Assembly (NCBI GenBank): GCA_029775955.1
Contig: JARVJW010000055.1
Location: 1 to 10,743, forward strand
DNA length: 10,743 nt
DNA from: Nitrososphaeria archaeon
GTDB lineage: Archaea; Thermoproteota; Nitrososphaeria; Conexivisphaerales; UBA164
Direction of reading: 5' to 3'
Part shown: positions 1-7,216 of the stretch, piece after piece
Layout: the number at the start of each line of letters is the position of its first letter
How positions within the stretch are numbered: position 1 is the first letter of the stretch
Program-made: the position numbers and the translations under genes
The notes under the pieces: model-generated
What the model was told of the DNA's origin: nothing
The model's database searches: none
What the model saw: only the letters and a program-made list of their open reading frames with translations

Positions 1-789
1 TTGTTGTTTATATCTTCTGATTGTTCTGGTGCAGAAATTCGCTTTTTATCTTTTGTAATAACTTTGTTCCTCTTTTTGACCTTTTGTCATATTGGGATCT
101 TGCTTTGTAAAGCTTCTTTATCCTTTCAGACATTGGTATATTGCACCTTAATTCCATTTGAGAATCTGGTTCTTTATGCCCAAGTCAATGCCTATTGCTC
201 TGCCGTTATGCACTCTTTCCTCTTTTGGCAGGTATGCAACGACATGCATGAAGTAATCACCATTTCTCTCTATAAAGTAGCAAACTCTGGCATTTGATCT
301 ATCCCGATTGCTTTGAAATCACCCGAGCCCTGTGCTGTTTTATCCTTTATTTTATAGGTTATGCCGTACTGCATTAGGGGTATTGAATGCAGCGCCTTCC
401 TGTACCTTATCTTTCCAGTTTTCTTTCCCTTTGCCTTCAGCGTCTTAAGGCTTTTGTTGTTGCTCTGCAGCCTTTTTATCAGGTATTGTTTCATCTGTGA
501 TGGCAATGCAATCAGCTCCCTTTCTTCGAATTTATCGCTAACCTTTATGTTTACCTTTTTGACTTTATAAGAAACAGAATCTGTTATGCCTTTTGATATC
601 ATGTAAACCACTTCCCTTCAAGAAAGAGCCTTTGAAGTGAATCAAATCTTTGTTTTGATATTTTGCTTTTATCGGATTTTATTTCATATACTTTTGCGGT
701 CTGACCTTTCCGCTTGTCTCCCTGCCTTTCTCCTGTATCCTGCTGTTCTTTTCCGCACTAACCATATTATTTACCTTGATTTTCAACAT
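1..789 (-). pseudogene. tnpB: TnpB-family (IS200/IS605-IS607 type) nuclease pseudogene, partial, runs off left edge
   Basis: A TnpB protein (RNA-guided RuvC-like nuclease of IS200/IS605 and IS607 elements) can be read on the minus strand only by changing frame several times. From a start near 789, successive frames give a short N-terminus, a stretch ending QRLFLEGKWFT (near 610-650), a long piece with the OrfB-like string KTGKIRYRKALHSIPLMQYG (270-611), then NGDYFMHVVAY followed by IGIDLGIKNQ, whose Asp (codon 184-186) is the expected RuvC-I catalytic residue. After a further stop, GIKVQYTN and a Lys/Arg-rich segment continue to base 1. The RuvC-II, RuvC-III and zinc-ribbon parts would lie outside the window. 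TATA-like boxes lie at 812-821 and 828-837. I see at least four frame breaks, so the gene is dead. It belongs to a different TnpB subgroup from the copy at 5644-6831. The 113-residue open frame inside it should not be called a gene of its own. Confidence 0.82.
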
Positions 790-981
790 ACTTTTTTAAC
801 ACATTACTTGTCCTATTATAGCTGCATGATTATAAAGACTTTTGCTCGCTTTCATCCAAGTCAAGGGACTTCCCGCTCGCTGAGTTAAAATGGTTAACAG
901 AAATCATAACCTGACAACTGGGCTAGGTCAAAATGAGAAAAGTTTGAAGATGCAACTGAAGCTTAGTTTTTTACTTATTTT

Positions 982-2460
982 TCACTTTTTTGCTAGGGGC
1001 ATCATCATTATTGCAGCCTCTGCAAGCGAAATTATAAGCATTACAAGTGAAGGGTAAATGTAACTATGCATGACAATATAGAGGATAATAAATGACCCTA
1101 AGGGTATTGCATCAATTATTAGCGTTACAATTCCGTACACTATGGTGTAAAGGGTTGAAAGAGCTCCCCCCTCTTTTACCGTCTTTTCAAAGAATATTGC
1201 CATAAATGCAGTTGAAGCAAAGAGCGGGCCGAATCCCAACAACAGGGGAACCAAGGAGTGAATATTTGCCCTGTAAAATAACAGCAATGCCATCATTGGC
1301 ACTTCAGCAGCGTAATATGCTATTACTGTAATTGCCTCCTTGCTCAGCAAGTTTCTGATAGGCGATATTGGCAATATCCTGAAAACTATTGCGCCTCTTA
1401 TTTCGCTAAGGTAAAGCGCATATGGCAAAAATGAAAGCATTATTCCAAGAATAAGGGGATACGACACTATAAACATGAAAGTATTGCTGGATATGTAAGG
1501 CCCGTTGGAAAAAGCTGATGCAATTGCAGCTATAAGGTAACCGAATGGTAGCGCCCAAATACCGGCTATCCTTGATCGAAAAGACTGCACCATGTCCACC
1601 CTTAGTAAGGCACTGATGCTCCCCCTGATGTTGAAACTGCGTGCTGCCTTTCTGCGCAATGATATGTAAATTTCCTGTGTGGAAAGGATGAACCCGCTAG
1701 CCCTGAAGAATAGCAACACAGCTAGCGCAATAAACATTGCAGTGTAAATCAAGGTTACAACGGAATAAATGATCCCTTCTCCGGCAAAGAAAGTGCTGGT
1801 CACTGGCAAAAATGAAAGTGCGTGATTCATGCTAGAAGGGCTAATCTCCATTATAAAGCTGCTGAACATTACTACAATCATAAGCGGCAATATTGATATA
1901 GCTCTAAAAATAGACCTAAGCCTTGGCCTGCTGGACCCCTTGCTGCCAACAATTACAAATACAGATGATGTAGCTATACCAATAGCTATGCCTTGAATTG
2001 AACCCATAAATGGATATGGAAATCCTCCGAACAACAGTGAAATTATTGCAGTTACCACTATTGCGCTGTAGACCGGAAAGTCCATTGTCATAAAGAAGGA
2101 AAGCGTTGCAATCCTTGAAAAGTCTCCCTCATTTACTGATAAAGTAAGAAGCAGGTCTTTTATGTAACTTGACTGCTGCGTCGCAAATGATAAATTAAGC
2201 GATGAAATCGTAACCATGAAAAAAGACCACACAAATGATTCAAGAGAGCTCGAATAAGGTCTGCCTATGATATAAGAGATCACACTCATTAAGGCAAGTA
2301 TGCCACTATATGTTATGCTGAGAATTATCTTATTCCACTTTGATGCCCTTATAGCTGACCTTGAATTTGAAGGTTTCATCCCAGAGAGCCTGGAGGCGGT
2401 GTATCCCTGGAACAGAAGCTCCCTGTAAACTGTTGATGAGACCTTCCTGATGCTGTACAT
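982..2460 (-). CDS. ABC transporter permease-like polytopic membrane protein (492 aa)
   Basis: A strongly hydrophobic protein with roughly 12 membrane segments (about residues 45-65, 75-93, 115-145, 151-172, 185-204, 229-252, 298-318, 326-350, 374-396, 401-424, 434-464 and 468-489). Two more polar stretches lie near residues 1-42 and 260-297. It has no signal peptide and no binding-protein-like domain. Its start lies 2 bases after the stop codon of the ABC ATPase, so it is almost certainly the membrane partner of that ATPase. The size suggests a single-chain permease carrying two half-transporter units, as in some ABC-2-like exporters, but I do not recognise the family and cannot name a substrate. 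The ATPase is of the drug/antibiotic or Na+ export type, so export is the better guess. No frameshift or stop disrupts it. It is the last gene of the unit; the next 190 bases downstream hold no gene. Confidence 0.8.
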   Translation of the reverse strand: MYSIRKVSSTVYRELLFQGYTASRLSGMKPSNSRSAIRASKWNKIILSITYSGILALMSVISYIIGRPYSSSLESFVWSFFMVTISSLNLSFATQQSSYIKDLLLTLSVNEGDFSRIATLSFFMTMDFPVYSAIVVTAIISLLFGGFPYPFMGSIQGIAIGIATSSVFVIVGSKGSSRPRLRSIFRAISILPLMIVVMFSSFIMEISPSSMNHALSFLPVTSTFFAGEGIIYSVVTLIYTAMFIALAVLLFFRASGFILSTQEIYISLRRKAARSFNIRGSISALLRVDMVQSFRSRIAGIWALPFGYLIAAIASAFSNGPYISSNTFMFIVSYPLILGIMLSFLPYALYLSEIRGAIVFRILPISPIRNLLSKEAITVIAYYAAEVPMMALLLFYRANIHSLVPLLLGFGPLFASTAFMAIFFEKTVKEGGALSTLYTIVYGIVTLIIDAIPLGSFIILYIVMHSYIYPSLVMLIISLAEAAIMMMPLAKK

Positions 2461-2462
2461 TC

Positions 2463-3206
2463 CTAAAGCCCTTCCAGCAGAGACTTAATCTGTTCATCAG
2501 CATGTATCGTTTTTAGGAAGGCATCTTCAAGGTTACCGGCATTGGCCTGCTCCTCTATTTCCTGTAAAGTGCCTTCTGCCATTATCTTTCCTGCATTTAT
2601 TATGCCTATCCTGGTACATATCTTCTCTGCAACCTCCATTATGTGTGTGGAGAATAACACTGCACCACCTTCATCAACGTGTTTCTGTATCAGCCCCTTC
2701 ATTATCCTCACTGATTTGACATCCAGGGCATTAAATGGTTCATCCAACAACAGCAACTTGGGCCTATGCATCATTGCGGAAACTACGGCTACCTTCTGCT
2801 TGTTGCCAGCAGAAAGTGACGCCGTGGGCATATCCATATATTCCGTTAGCTCAAACGCATCAACTAATGCTTCAACCCTTTTCTGGTCAAACGAACCTCT
2901 CACTGAACCTGCAAATTCAAAGAATTCCCTTGGAGTAAGTGCTTCGAGGAGCGCAGGCGTTTCCATGACAACACCAATGCTGTTCATTACCCTAGACGAC
3001 GGGGGCCCCATTTCAAGTATGTTAATCTCTCCAGTATATTTTACTAGTCCCAAAACTGACTTGATAGTTGAGGATTTGCCTGCACCATTAGGACCAAGCA
3101 GGCCGTATATTTCTCCACCCTTTACGCTAAAGCTCAGCTCATTTACCGCAATCCTTTCTGCGTATCTTACTGTGAGTTTGGTTACTTCCAGCACGCCTTT
3201 AACCAT
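2463..3206 (-). CDS. ABC transporter ATP-binding protein (247 aa)
   Basis: A complete ABC nucleotide-binding domain that hydrolyses ATP on the cytoplasmic face to power its permease partner. Walker A is GPNGAGKSS (residues 38-46). The Q-loop position carries Glu in VVMETPAL (residue 82), as in many export-type ABC proteins. The signature is LSAGNKQK (131-138), a variant of LSGGQ. Walker B is LLLLDEP (151-157) with catalytic Glu156, the D-loop is NALD (159-162) and the H-loop His is in STH (His188). Length and layout match the CcmA/BcrA/NatA-like class of single-domain ATPases. The ATG overlaps the stop of the upstream small gene by 8 bases (ATGGTTAA), which suggests translational coupling, and the permease follows after 2 bases. 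All catalytic motifs are intact, so it should be active. The substrate is unknown. Confidence 0.95.
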   Translation of the reverse strand: MVKGVLEVTKLTVRYAERIAVNELSFSVKGGEIYGLLGPNGAGKSSTIKSVLGLVKYTGEINILEMGPPSSRVMNSIGVVMETPALLEALTPREFFEFAGSVRGSFDQKRVEALVDAFELTEYMDMPTASLSAGNKQKVAVVSAMMHRPKLLLLDEPFNALDVKSVRIMKGLIQKHVDEGGAVLFSTHIMEVAEKICTRIGIINAGKIMAEGTLQEIEEQANAGNLEDAFLKTIHADEQIKSLLEGL

Positions 3207-3444
3207 AAGTTTCGCCAGGCTGCTTTCTCTTCATGAGGTCCTTTGGTACAGTTACAAGCCTTATTACATTTGTTGCCTGCACGGCATAAACTGGTATGCC
3301 TGTGTTTGGGTCATTTCCCATTCTCAGTACACCAGCTATTTCTGTCTTGACCTTGATCACCGCGCCATCCTTGAGCTTCAAGGTTATCCAGTGCTCGCCG
3401 CCTTCCTCTTCAAAATCAACCAGTTCAGGTGTCCCATATGACAT
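3199..3444 (-). CDS. Small conserved-looking protein of unknown function, first gene of the ABC unit (81 aa)
   Basis: An 81-residue soluble protein beginning MSYGTPELVDFEEEGGEHW, then alternating hydrophobic and charged residues that look like a small beta-rich fold (ITLKLKDGAVIKVKTEIAGVLR, split here by description only as two strands), then a basic tail KDLMKRKQPGETYG. I do not recognise the family. It has no membrane segment, Cys pair or HTH. The frame is open up to a GTG at 3453 and an ATG at 3450, but the TATA-like box at 3464-3474 is centred about 25 bases before the ATG at 3444, which fits a leaderless start there. The gene overlaps the ABC ATPase by 8 bases, so it probably works with, or is co-expressed with, the transporter. 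Intact; function not inferred. Confidence 0.72.
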   Translation of the reverse strand: MSYGTPELVDFEEEGGEHWITLKLKDGAVIKVKTEIAGVLRMGNDPNTGIPVYAVQATNVIRLVTVPKDLMKRKQPGETYG

Positions 3445-3463
3445 GAACATCACATTTAATATG

Positions 3464-3474
3464 ATATATATTAA
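3464..3474 (-). promoter_or_regulatory. TATA-like box for the small-protein/ABC/permease unit
   Basis: On the minus strand the sequence TTAATATATAT is centred about 25 bases upstream of the ATG at 3444. It lies in the short gap between the MFS stop codon (3478) and the small gene, so the three-gene unit can be transcribed independently of the MFS gene. Position and composition are the only evidence. Confidence 0.5.
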
Positions 3475-3477
3475 GCT

Positions 3478-4644
3478 TTAGCGGGTTCTCTTCCTATACA
3501 AAGCAAAAATGGAAGCATCATACAGCATCTTGGTGCCGCCGCCAATTATATATGGCATGTAAAATAGCCCAGTAGATAGCGCTAACCCTACAGCTGGAGA
3601 CCCTGGAAGCGTACTTATGCTCCTGAAGGTATTTGTCACAGCGTTTGCAGATACCCTTTCGCTTTCATCAAATATTTGGGTCATGAAAGTTTGCCTGGTT
3701 GGCACATCCATCTGTGAAGTGCTTTGCCTGAGGAATAGAAATGCAAGACTGCCTGTAAGTGATCCTGCAAAAGGTATCATTACCAGGAACGCGCTTGATA
3801 TCAGATGGGTGAACACCATTGTCCTCAGGTTACCTATCCTTCCAGCAATATATGACGAACCCAGTATCGACAGCGCTGTTATTATGTTCACCACCATAAA
3901 TATTGCCCCAAGGTCTTGTAGCGATACGTGGTATACAAGGTAAAACCAGTATGACATGATTGACTGGGTTACGAACCCCCCTCCAAATGCATCCATAGAA
4001 AATAGTAAAGAAATTTTTTTTATGTCATTTAAGCCGTTTTTGGTCATATACATCAAACCAGTGCCCTTTTTGGAAGCTTCAATGCTATTAAGCATAGTGT
4101 ACACAATAAAAAGCAGCAACCCCACAAATGCATAAGCAAGGTATATTCCCTTAAAAGCAGCTATGGATTGCTTGAAATATGCAGGCAACGAAGAAGCTAG
4201 GGCACCAATAGACGAAGCACTATAACCTATCAGGTTATAGACCCCGAAAATCCTGCTTCTCCTTGACTCCGAAACCATGGATGGTATGACGCCAGTTTCG
4301 ATTGATTGGAATGGTCCGGCTTCGGTGCCTGTCGTGCTTATGTTGCCCAGAAAAAGTGCCAAAAAGATCAGCCGTAAAGCTGTCGTGTAGAACAGCAACA
4401 GACCGGAAAACACCATCAACGCACTGAACACCAGTAAGAACCTCTTCCTTCCAAACATGTTGCCGTACCATGTTAATAGTATGTTTGACATTACGTTGCC
4501 GGCAATCACGATAAAGAGGGCAAATCCCACGTAAAAAGGGGAATACCCAAGTACTGAAAGGTAAATAGGGGTCATGACGCTCACGGCACCAAAAATAAAT
4601 GTCCTGAACCCCTTTGCAATCATTATAAATCCTAGCTGATCCAT
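3478..4644 (-). CDS. Major facilitator superfamily permease (388 aa)
   Basis: A polytopic membrane protein of typical MFS length with about 11-12 hydrophobic segments (N-half roughly residues 10-185, cytoplasmic loop about 190-208, C-half about 210-380). The loop between segments 2 and 3 carries GNMFGRKR (residues 61-68), a good match to MFS motif A (GxLxDRxGRR type). The equivalent loop in the second half reads AGRIGNLR (267-274). The central loop is rich in Lys. MFS proteins carry out secondary, usually proton-coupled, uptake or efflux of small solutes; the substrate here is not readable. The C-terminus (ALYRKRTR) is short and basic. A TATA-like box centred 27 bases before the ATG supports this start and a leaderless message. 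It lies just upstream of, and in the same direction as, the ABC unit, 33 bases from the preferred start of the small gene. Intact. Confidence 0.88.
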   Translation of the reverse strand: MDQLGFIMIAKGFRTFIFGAVSVMTPIYLSVLGYSPFYVGFALFIVIAGNVMSNILLTWYGNMFGRKRFLLVFSALMVFSGLLLFYTTALRLIFLALFLGNISTTGTEAGPFQSIETGVIPSMVSESRRSRIFGVYNLIGYSASSIGALASSLPAYFKQSIAAFKGIYLAYAFVGLLLFIVYTMLNSIEASKKGTGLMYMTKNGLNDIKKISLLFSMDAFGGGFVTQSIMSYWFYLVYHVSLQDLGAIFMVVNIITALSILGSSYIAGRIGNLRTMVFTHLISSAFLVMIPFAGSLTGSLAFLFLRQSTSQMDVPTRQTFMTQIFDESERVSANAVTNTFRSISTLPGSPAVGLALSTGLFYMPYIIGGGTKMLYDASIFALYRKRTR

Positions 4645-4664
4645 TAATACAAGATACCACTTTG

Positions 4665-4676
4665 AAATTTAAAAAT
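4665..4676 (-). promoter_or_regulatory. TATA-like box of the MFS gene
   Basis: On the minus strand the sequence ATTTTTAAATTT is centred about 27 bases upstream of the MFS ATG at 4644. This is the usual archaeal TATA-to-start spacing for a leaderless transcript. No Shine-Dalgarno motif is seen before the ATG. Confidence 0.5.
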
Positions 4677-4757
4677 ATTACATAATGACTGCTTTGTTGT
4701 ATTAATGTTACCAAATGATCAAATTTAATCATTCGTGAGCAAAAATAAGGAGTTTAG

Positions 4758-5604
4758 ATGATCGTAAACACATATATGTAGGAATAAATCATAAAAAAAC
4801 GCTGCTGAATTTGATGATAATTGATATGTGTTAAAAAAAATTGAGGGTGTTGTGTGAGCCAGATAAGGGGGTTTATCCAACTCACTTCAGTTGAGCATAG
4901 TGATAGAGAGCTGGTACTGGAGGTACAGGATGCTGGCGGAAAGGCATGGAGTTGTCAAACCCGTTGCAGACAAAGGCAATAGCTTTGGTCAAGACGGATG
5001 CACTGGTACAAATCTGCTCAGGGGATATCTGGATGCCATATACCGCCTAGGGAGACAATGGAGCTGAGGGAACTAGCATCGGGCTTGTGAGAACCTTAAT
5101 GAAGAACAACATGTACAACGTGAAGGTTGACGTTGGCCCATTTAATGAGAATTTTATTGAAAAGTTGAAGGATATAGGTGACCCAAAGATATCTGCACGT
5201 AATTGAGGCACTAAATGAGGATAAGGCATCAATGATGAAAGAGAAGGCTGAGGAGTATGCAGCTTCTAATACCTGGTAAGTGAAATAGAGATATAGACAG
5301 GTTCCCTGAATCCTATCATCTAGTATATTATGCAGGGCTATCAATACATTCTTCTTGTGGAAGTACATACCATGGTGGCATAAGGAAGCAGGTACCTGAG
5401 GTAAATACTCAACCAGGTTACATGCTCACACATAAGCCTGAAGGAGCTGTGGCAAAGTTCTATATTAGGCTAGCTAAAGAGAAAGCAAACGATGTGGTAG
5501 CGGCTTCTCGCTGAGGATAATATGCTATATCCTGAAGGAGCAAAGGCCTTATAGAAATGAACCACAGTTAGGGGATAAAGACTGCACTTTATGCATTGGG
5601 TTAA
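4758..5604 (+). pseudogene. IS110-family (IS1111-like) transposase pseudogene
   Basis: Changing frame repeatedly, the plus strand gives a recognisable IS110-family DEDD transposase. After ATG 4758, preceded by an AAGGAG-like site at 4747-4752, the frame yields MIVNTY then YVGINHKKT, which aligns with the family start YVGIDxHKK. The first catalytic Asp is replaced by Asn. Next come RELVLE and RMLAERHGVVKPVADK (about 4900-4970), LLRGYLDAIY, then PRETMELRELA, LVRTLMKNNMYNV and FNENFIEKLKDIGDPKI (5050-5190). The C-terminal serine-containing region reads YHLVYYAGLSIHSSCG and YHGGIRKQ (about 5320-5390), then AVAKFYIRLAKEKANDVV (about 5445-5500). An intact family member has about 400 codons; this has about 280, with internal losses and many stops. 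Family identity is clear, activity excluded. Its flanks are too decayed to see element ends or a bridge RNA. Confidence 0.78.
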
Positions 5605-5621
5605 AAACAGCCACAACGATC

Positions 5622-5627
5622 TTTATA
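5622..5627 (+). promoter_or_regulatory. TATA-like box before the tnpB pseudogene
   Basis: TTTATA in the context CTTTATAAGT lies about 20 bases before the inferred tnpB start at 5644, with a second AT-rich string CTATAATA right before it. This is slightly close for a leaderless start, so either the start or the box is uncertain. Confidence 0.3.
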
Positions 5628-5643
5628 AGTAGCTATAATACAT

Positions 5644-6831
5644 ATGAAGATAAAGGAAATACTGAAGGTGATAAAACCATGAGCCATCCATGGAAATCTA
5701 GGGAGGACAATTGTCAGGTACTATGAGCCACAGGAGGAAGTAATGAAGTACCTCACGGACATGCAGAACGCGATAAGGCGCGCCCTTGAAGTTGCCTATA
5801 AAATGGCTATACGCGATTACAATAGGATACCTTCGCCAATTGCATTGAGAAAGGCGATCAAGCCGTGGTTCGTGTCAAACTACGATTATGCGATTCACCA
5901 CCTCAACCCCGTTTCCGCCGTTGCCTGATAATACAAGAAGAACCATCATGGCGAGCTGAGGATACCTGTTGTGAAGAAGCTTGAAATGAGGATTGATAGC
6001 TAGCTGTTCAAGGTGACAAAGCAACGCTCCAGCCTGGGCATTACGCTTACGTCCCAATAAACACTGAGAACAAGCACTTCCTGGCATACAGCAAGGGCAA
6101 AGCTTCAGAGCTCTTGCTGACTGACAATTTTGTATGTGTAACCTTCACCATATCGGAAAAGGAAAGGACCTTAGGCGGCAGCTTCGTGGCGCAAGACCTG
6201 AACTTCTCCACGATAGATTACACGTTTGCGGCGGTGAATGCTGGTAGGCCTGCGCTGAAAGGAACTGACACACAGAGCATTTCTGACATAGCGCACATAC
6301 AGAACGACTTCAGGAGGAAGAGCCTGCAGAAGCACATACACAAAAGAAGTACAGGAAACTGCGCCAGGCCAGAGGCAGGCAGAAGAACCGTGTCAATGAT
6401 GCCTTGCTACTGTGAAGGAAAACCCAGGCGCATCGTTTGTCTTTGAAGACTTGGACTAGTGGAAGCAACAGGAAGTTCAGGGGGAAGTTGAACAAATGAA
6501 AGGCTTTACCAAAAGATGATTGAATACAAGTCCTCATTCAAGACTGTTTATGTGAACCCAAGAGGGACCTCCTCTGAGTGTCCTGTCTGTGGTGATAAGC
6601 TGAAGCACCAGGCTTGGGGGATATCGAAATGCGAAACCTGTAGCGTGGACTACGACAGGGATAGGCTGGCCTCACTTGCCATAACCCTGCGTGGCCTGCG
6701 CCTCTGCGGCTACCCGTGAGTGCAGATTGCTTTCTTTGAAGGATGAATACCTGTACACCGGCCATGAGCCTAAAGTGGCCGGAGCGGGCTTGAAGGTAAA
6801 CGCTCCGAATGATGGTTATAAGAAATTATAA
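5644..6831 (+). pseudogene. tnpB: TnpB nuclease pseudogene (IS607/IS605-type), full length but frameshifted
   Basis: A nearly full-length TnpB, the RNA-guided nuclease of IS200/IS605 and IS607 elements, is spread over several frames. The frame from ATG 5644 has an internal TGA at 5680 and then gives MKYLTDMQNAIRRALEVAYK (5743 on) to a TGA/TAA pair at 5926-5931. The same frame resumes with NHHGELRIPVVKKLEMRID. A shift near 6012 leads into LTDNFVCVTF and AQDLNFSTIDY (RuvC-I Asp, codon 6195-6197). Further shifts give KKYRKLRQARGRQKNRVNDA and FVFEDL (RuvC-II Glu, 6445-6447). The last piece (6516-6719) has the zinc ribbon CPVC (6579-6590) and CETC (6630-6641), then DYDRDRLAS with the RuvC-III Asp. 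After a shift at about 6716 the frame DEYLYTGHEP is open to TAA 6829-6831. All catalytic positions are recognisable, but the gene cannot make the protein. No tnpA lies next to it. Confidence 0.85.
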
Positions 6832-6842
6832 CCTTTCAGAAA
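6518..6842 (+). repeat. Inverted-repeat arm A: TnpB 3' end and element right end
   Basis: This 325-base segment matches the reverse complement of 9965-10272 almost base for base. The differences I can trace are indels of 3, 14 and 6 bases missing from the other copy and 6 bases missing from this one, which exactly account for the 17-base length difference, plus scattered substitutions. The match begins at the GATTGAATAC string and ends at CTTTCAGAAA; beyond these points the two sites differ. The right boundary is therefore a good candidate for the element terminus. Confidence 0.88.
6720..6842 (+). ncRNA. Candidate TnpB guide (omega/re) RNA scaffold, copy A
   Basis: TnpB elements encode their guide RNA at the 3' end of tnpB, running across the element end into flanking DNA. 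At this place three perfect stems follow one another: CCGGCCA (6758-6764) with TGGCCGG (6776-6782); GGAGCG (6781-6786) with CGCTCC (6801-6806); and GGTTATAA (6814-6821) with TTATAACC (6826-6833) closing a GAAA tetraloop. Stems 1 and 2 abut and could stack. The tnpB reading frame stops inside stem 3. The 6 bases missing relative to copy B remove the inner TTGAC/GTCAA helix of stem 2. The 5' limit is a guess and expression is unproven. The guide would start at 6843. Confidence 0.5.
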
Positions 6843-7216
6843 CGGGGTAGGCCTAGAATGGGTAACCGGCATTATGCAGAGATGAATAGATAGTTTTATA
6901 AGACGCTCACATGGGTATTTTGAATGAGCGAGTTTTCCCGCTCATTTTTGATATATGCTATAACCATTATTATGAGCTTAGCAGCTAAGCTAATGCATCC
7001 TCATAGATAGCTGCACAAGGGTATTGTGAACTTGCATAAATTGGAAAATTCATGGTTGATTCATCATATATAGGCAAGCCCTTCAGGCACTTTCAGTGCG
7101 CATCAATTGTATCCTTTCTTTATGGTAGCTCATGGTTATACAGCCGTAAACATGCATTTTAACTGGTTTGTTACAGCCCACTCAGAATATATATAATGAT
7201 ACGTTATAATGGCTAA
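6843..7216. other. Intergenic stretch without a gene, between the TnpB element and icd
   Basis: I find no coding frame, tRNA or known RNA in these 374 bases. It holds three short perfect hairpins: AATGAGCG/CGCTCATT (6923-6946), AGCTTAG/CTAAGCT (6975-6991) and GCACT/AGTGC (7087-7099). A TATA-like TTTATAAG lies near 6894. The part next to icd (7180-7210) is very AT-rich and is where icd transcription would be expected to end. Confidence 0.6.
6923..6946 (+). terminator. Hairpin followed by T run, terminator-like
   Basis: AATGAGCG (6923-6930) pairs perfectly with CGCTCATT (6939-6946) around an 8-base loop. On the plus strand it is followed by TTT, so a run of five T closes the stem. It could end transcripts coming from the TnpB element. 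Archaea do not depend on such hairpins, so a small structured RNA or an old element end is also possible. Confidence 0.35.

Noticed and set aside
854..900. Similarity of a CCCGCTC-containing string here to the hairpin at 6923-6946
   Set aside because: Only a short string TTCCCGCTC is shared and the pairing partner is absent here, so it is likely chance.
2542..3441. 299-residue open frame on the plus strand
   Set aside because: It lies opposite the ABC ATPase and the small gene, which have clear motifs and promoters. It is a shadow frame, rich in Ser/Pro with no family likeness.
4235..4732. 165-residue open frame on the minus strand overlapping the MFS start
   Set aside because: It is another frame of the MFS gene; the MFS frame has motif A, membrane segments and a well-placed promoter.
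4714..4733. AATGAT/ATCATT inverted repeat as an operator for the MFS gene
   Set aside because: Six-base arms in AT-rich DNA with an 8-base gap are expected by chance, and it lies about 70 bases from the start codon.
6538..6765. Near-identical 75- and 64-residue frames at 6538-6765 (-) and 10048-10242 (+)
   Set aside because: They look like a conserved gene pair, but they are antisense readings of the repeated TnpB tail and differ by the same indels. The similarity is explained by the inverted repeat.
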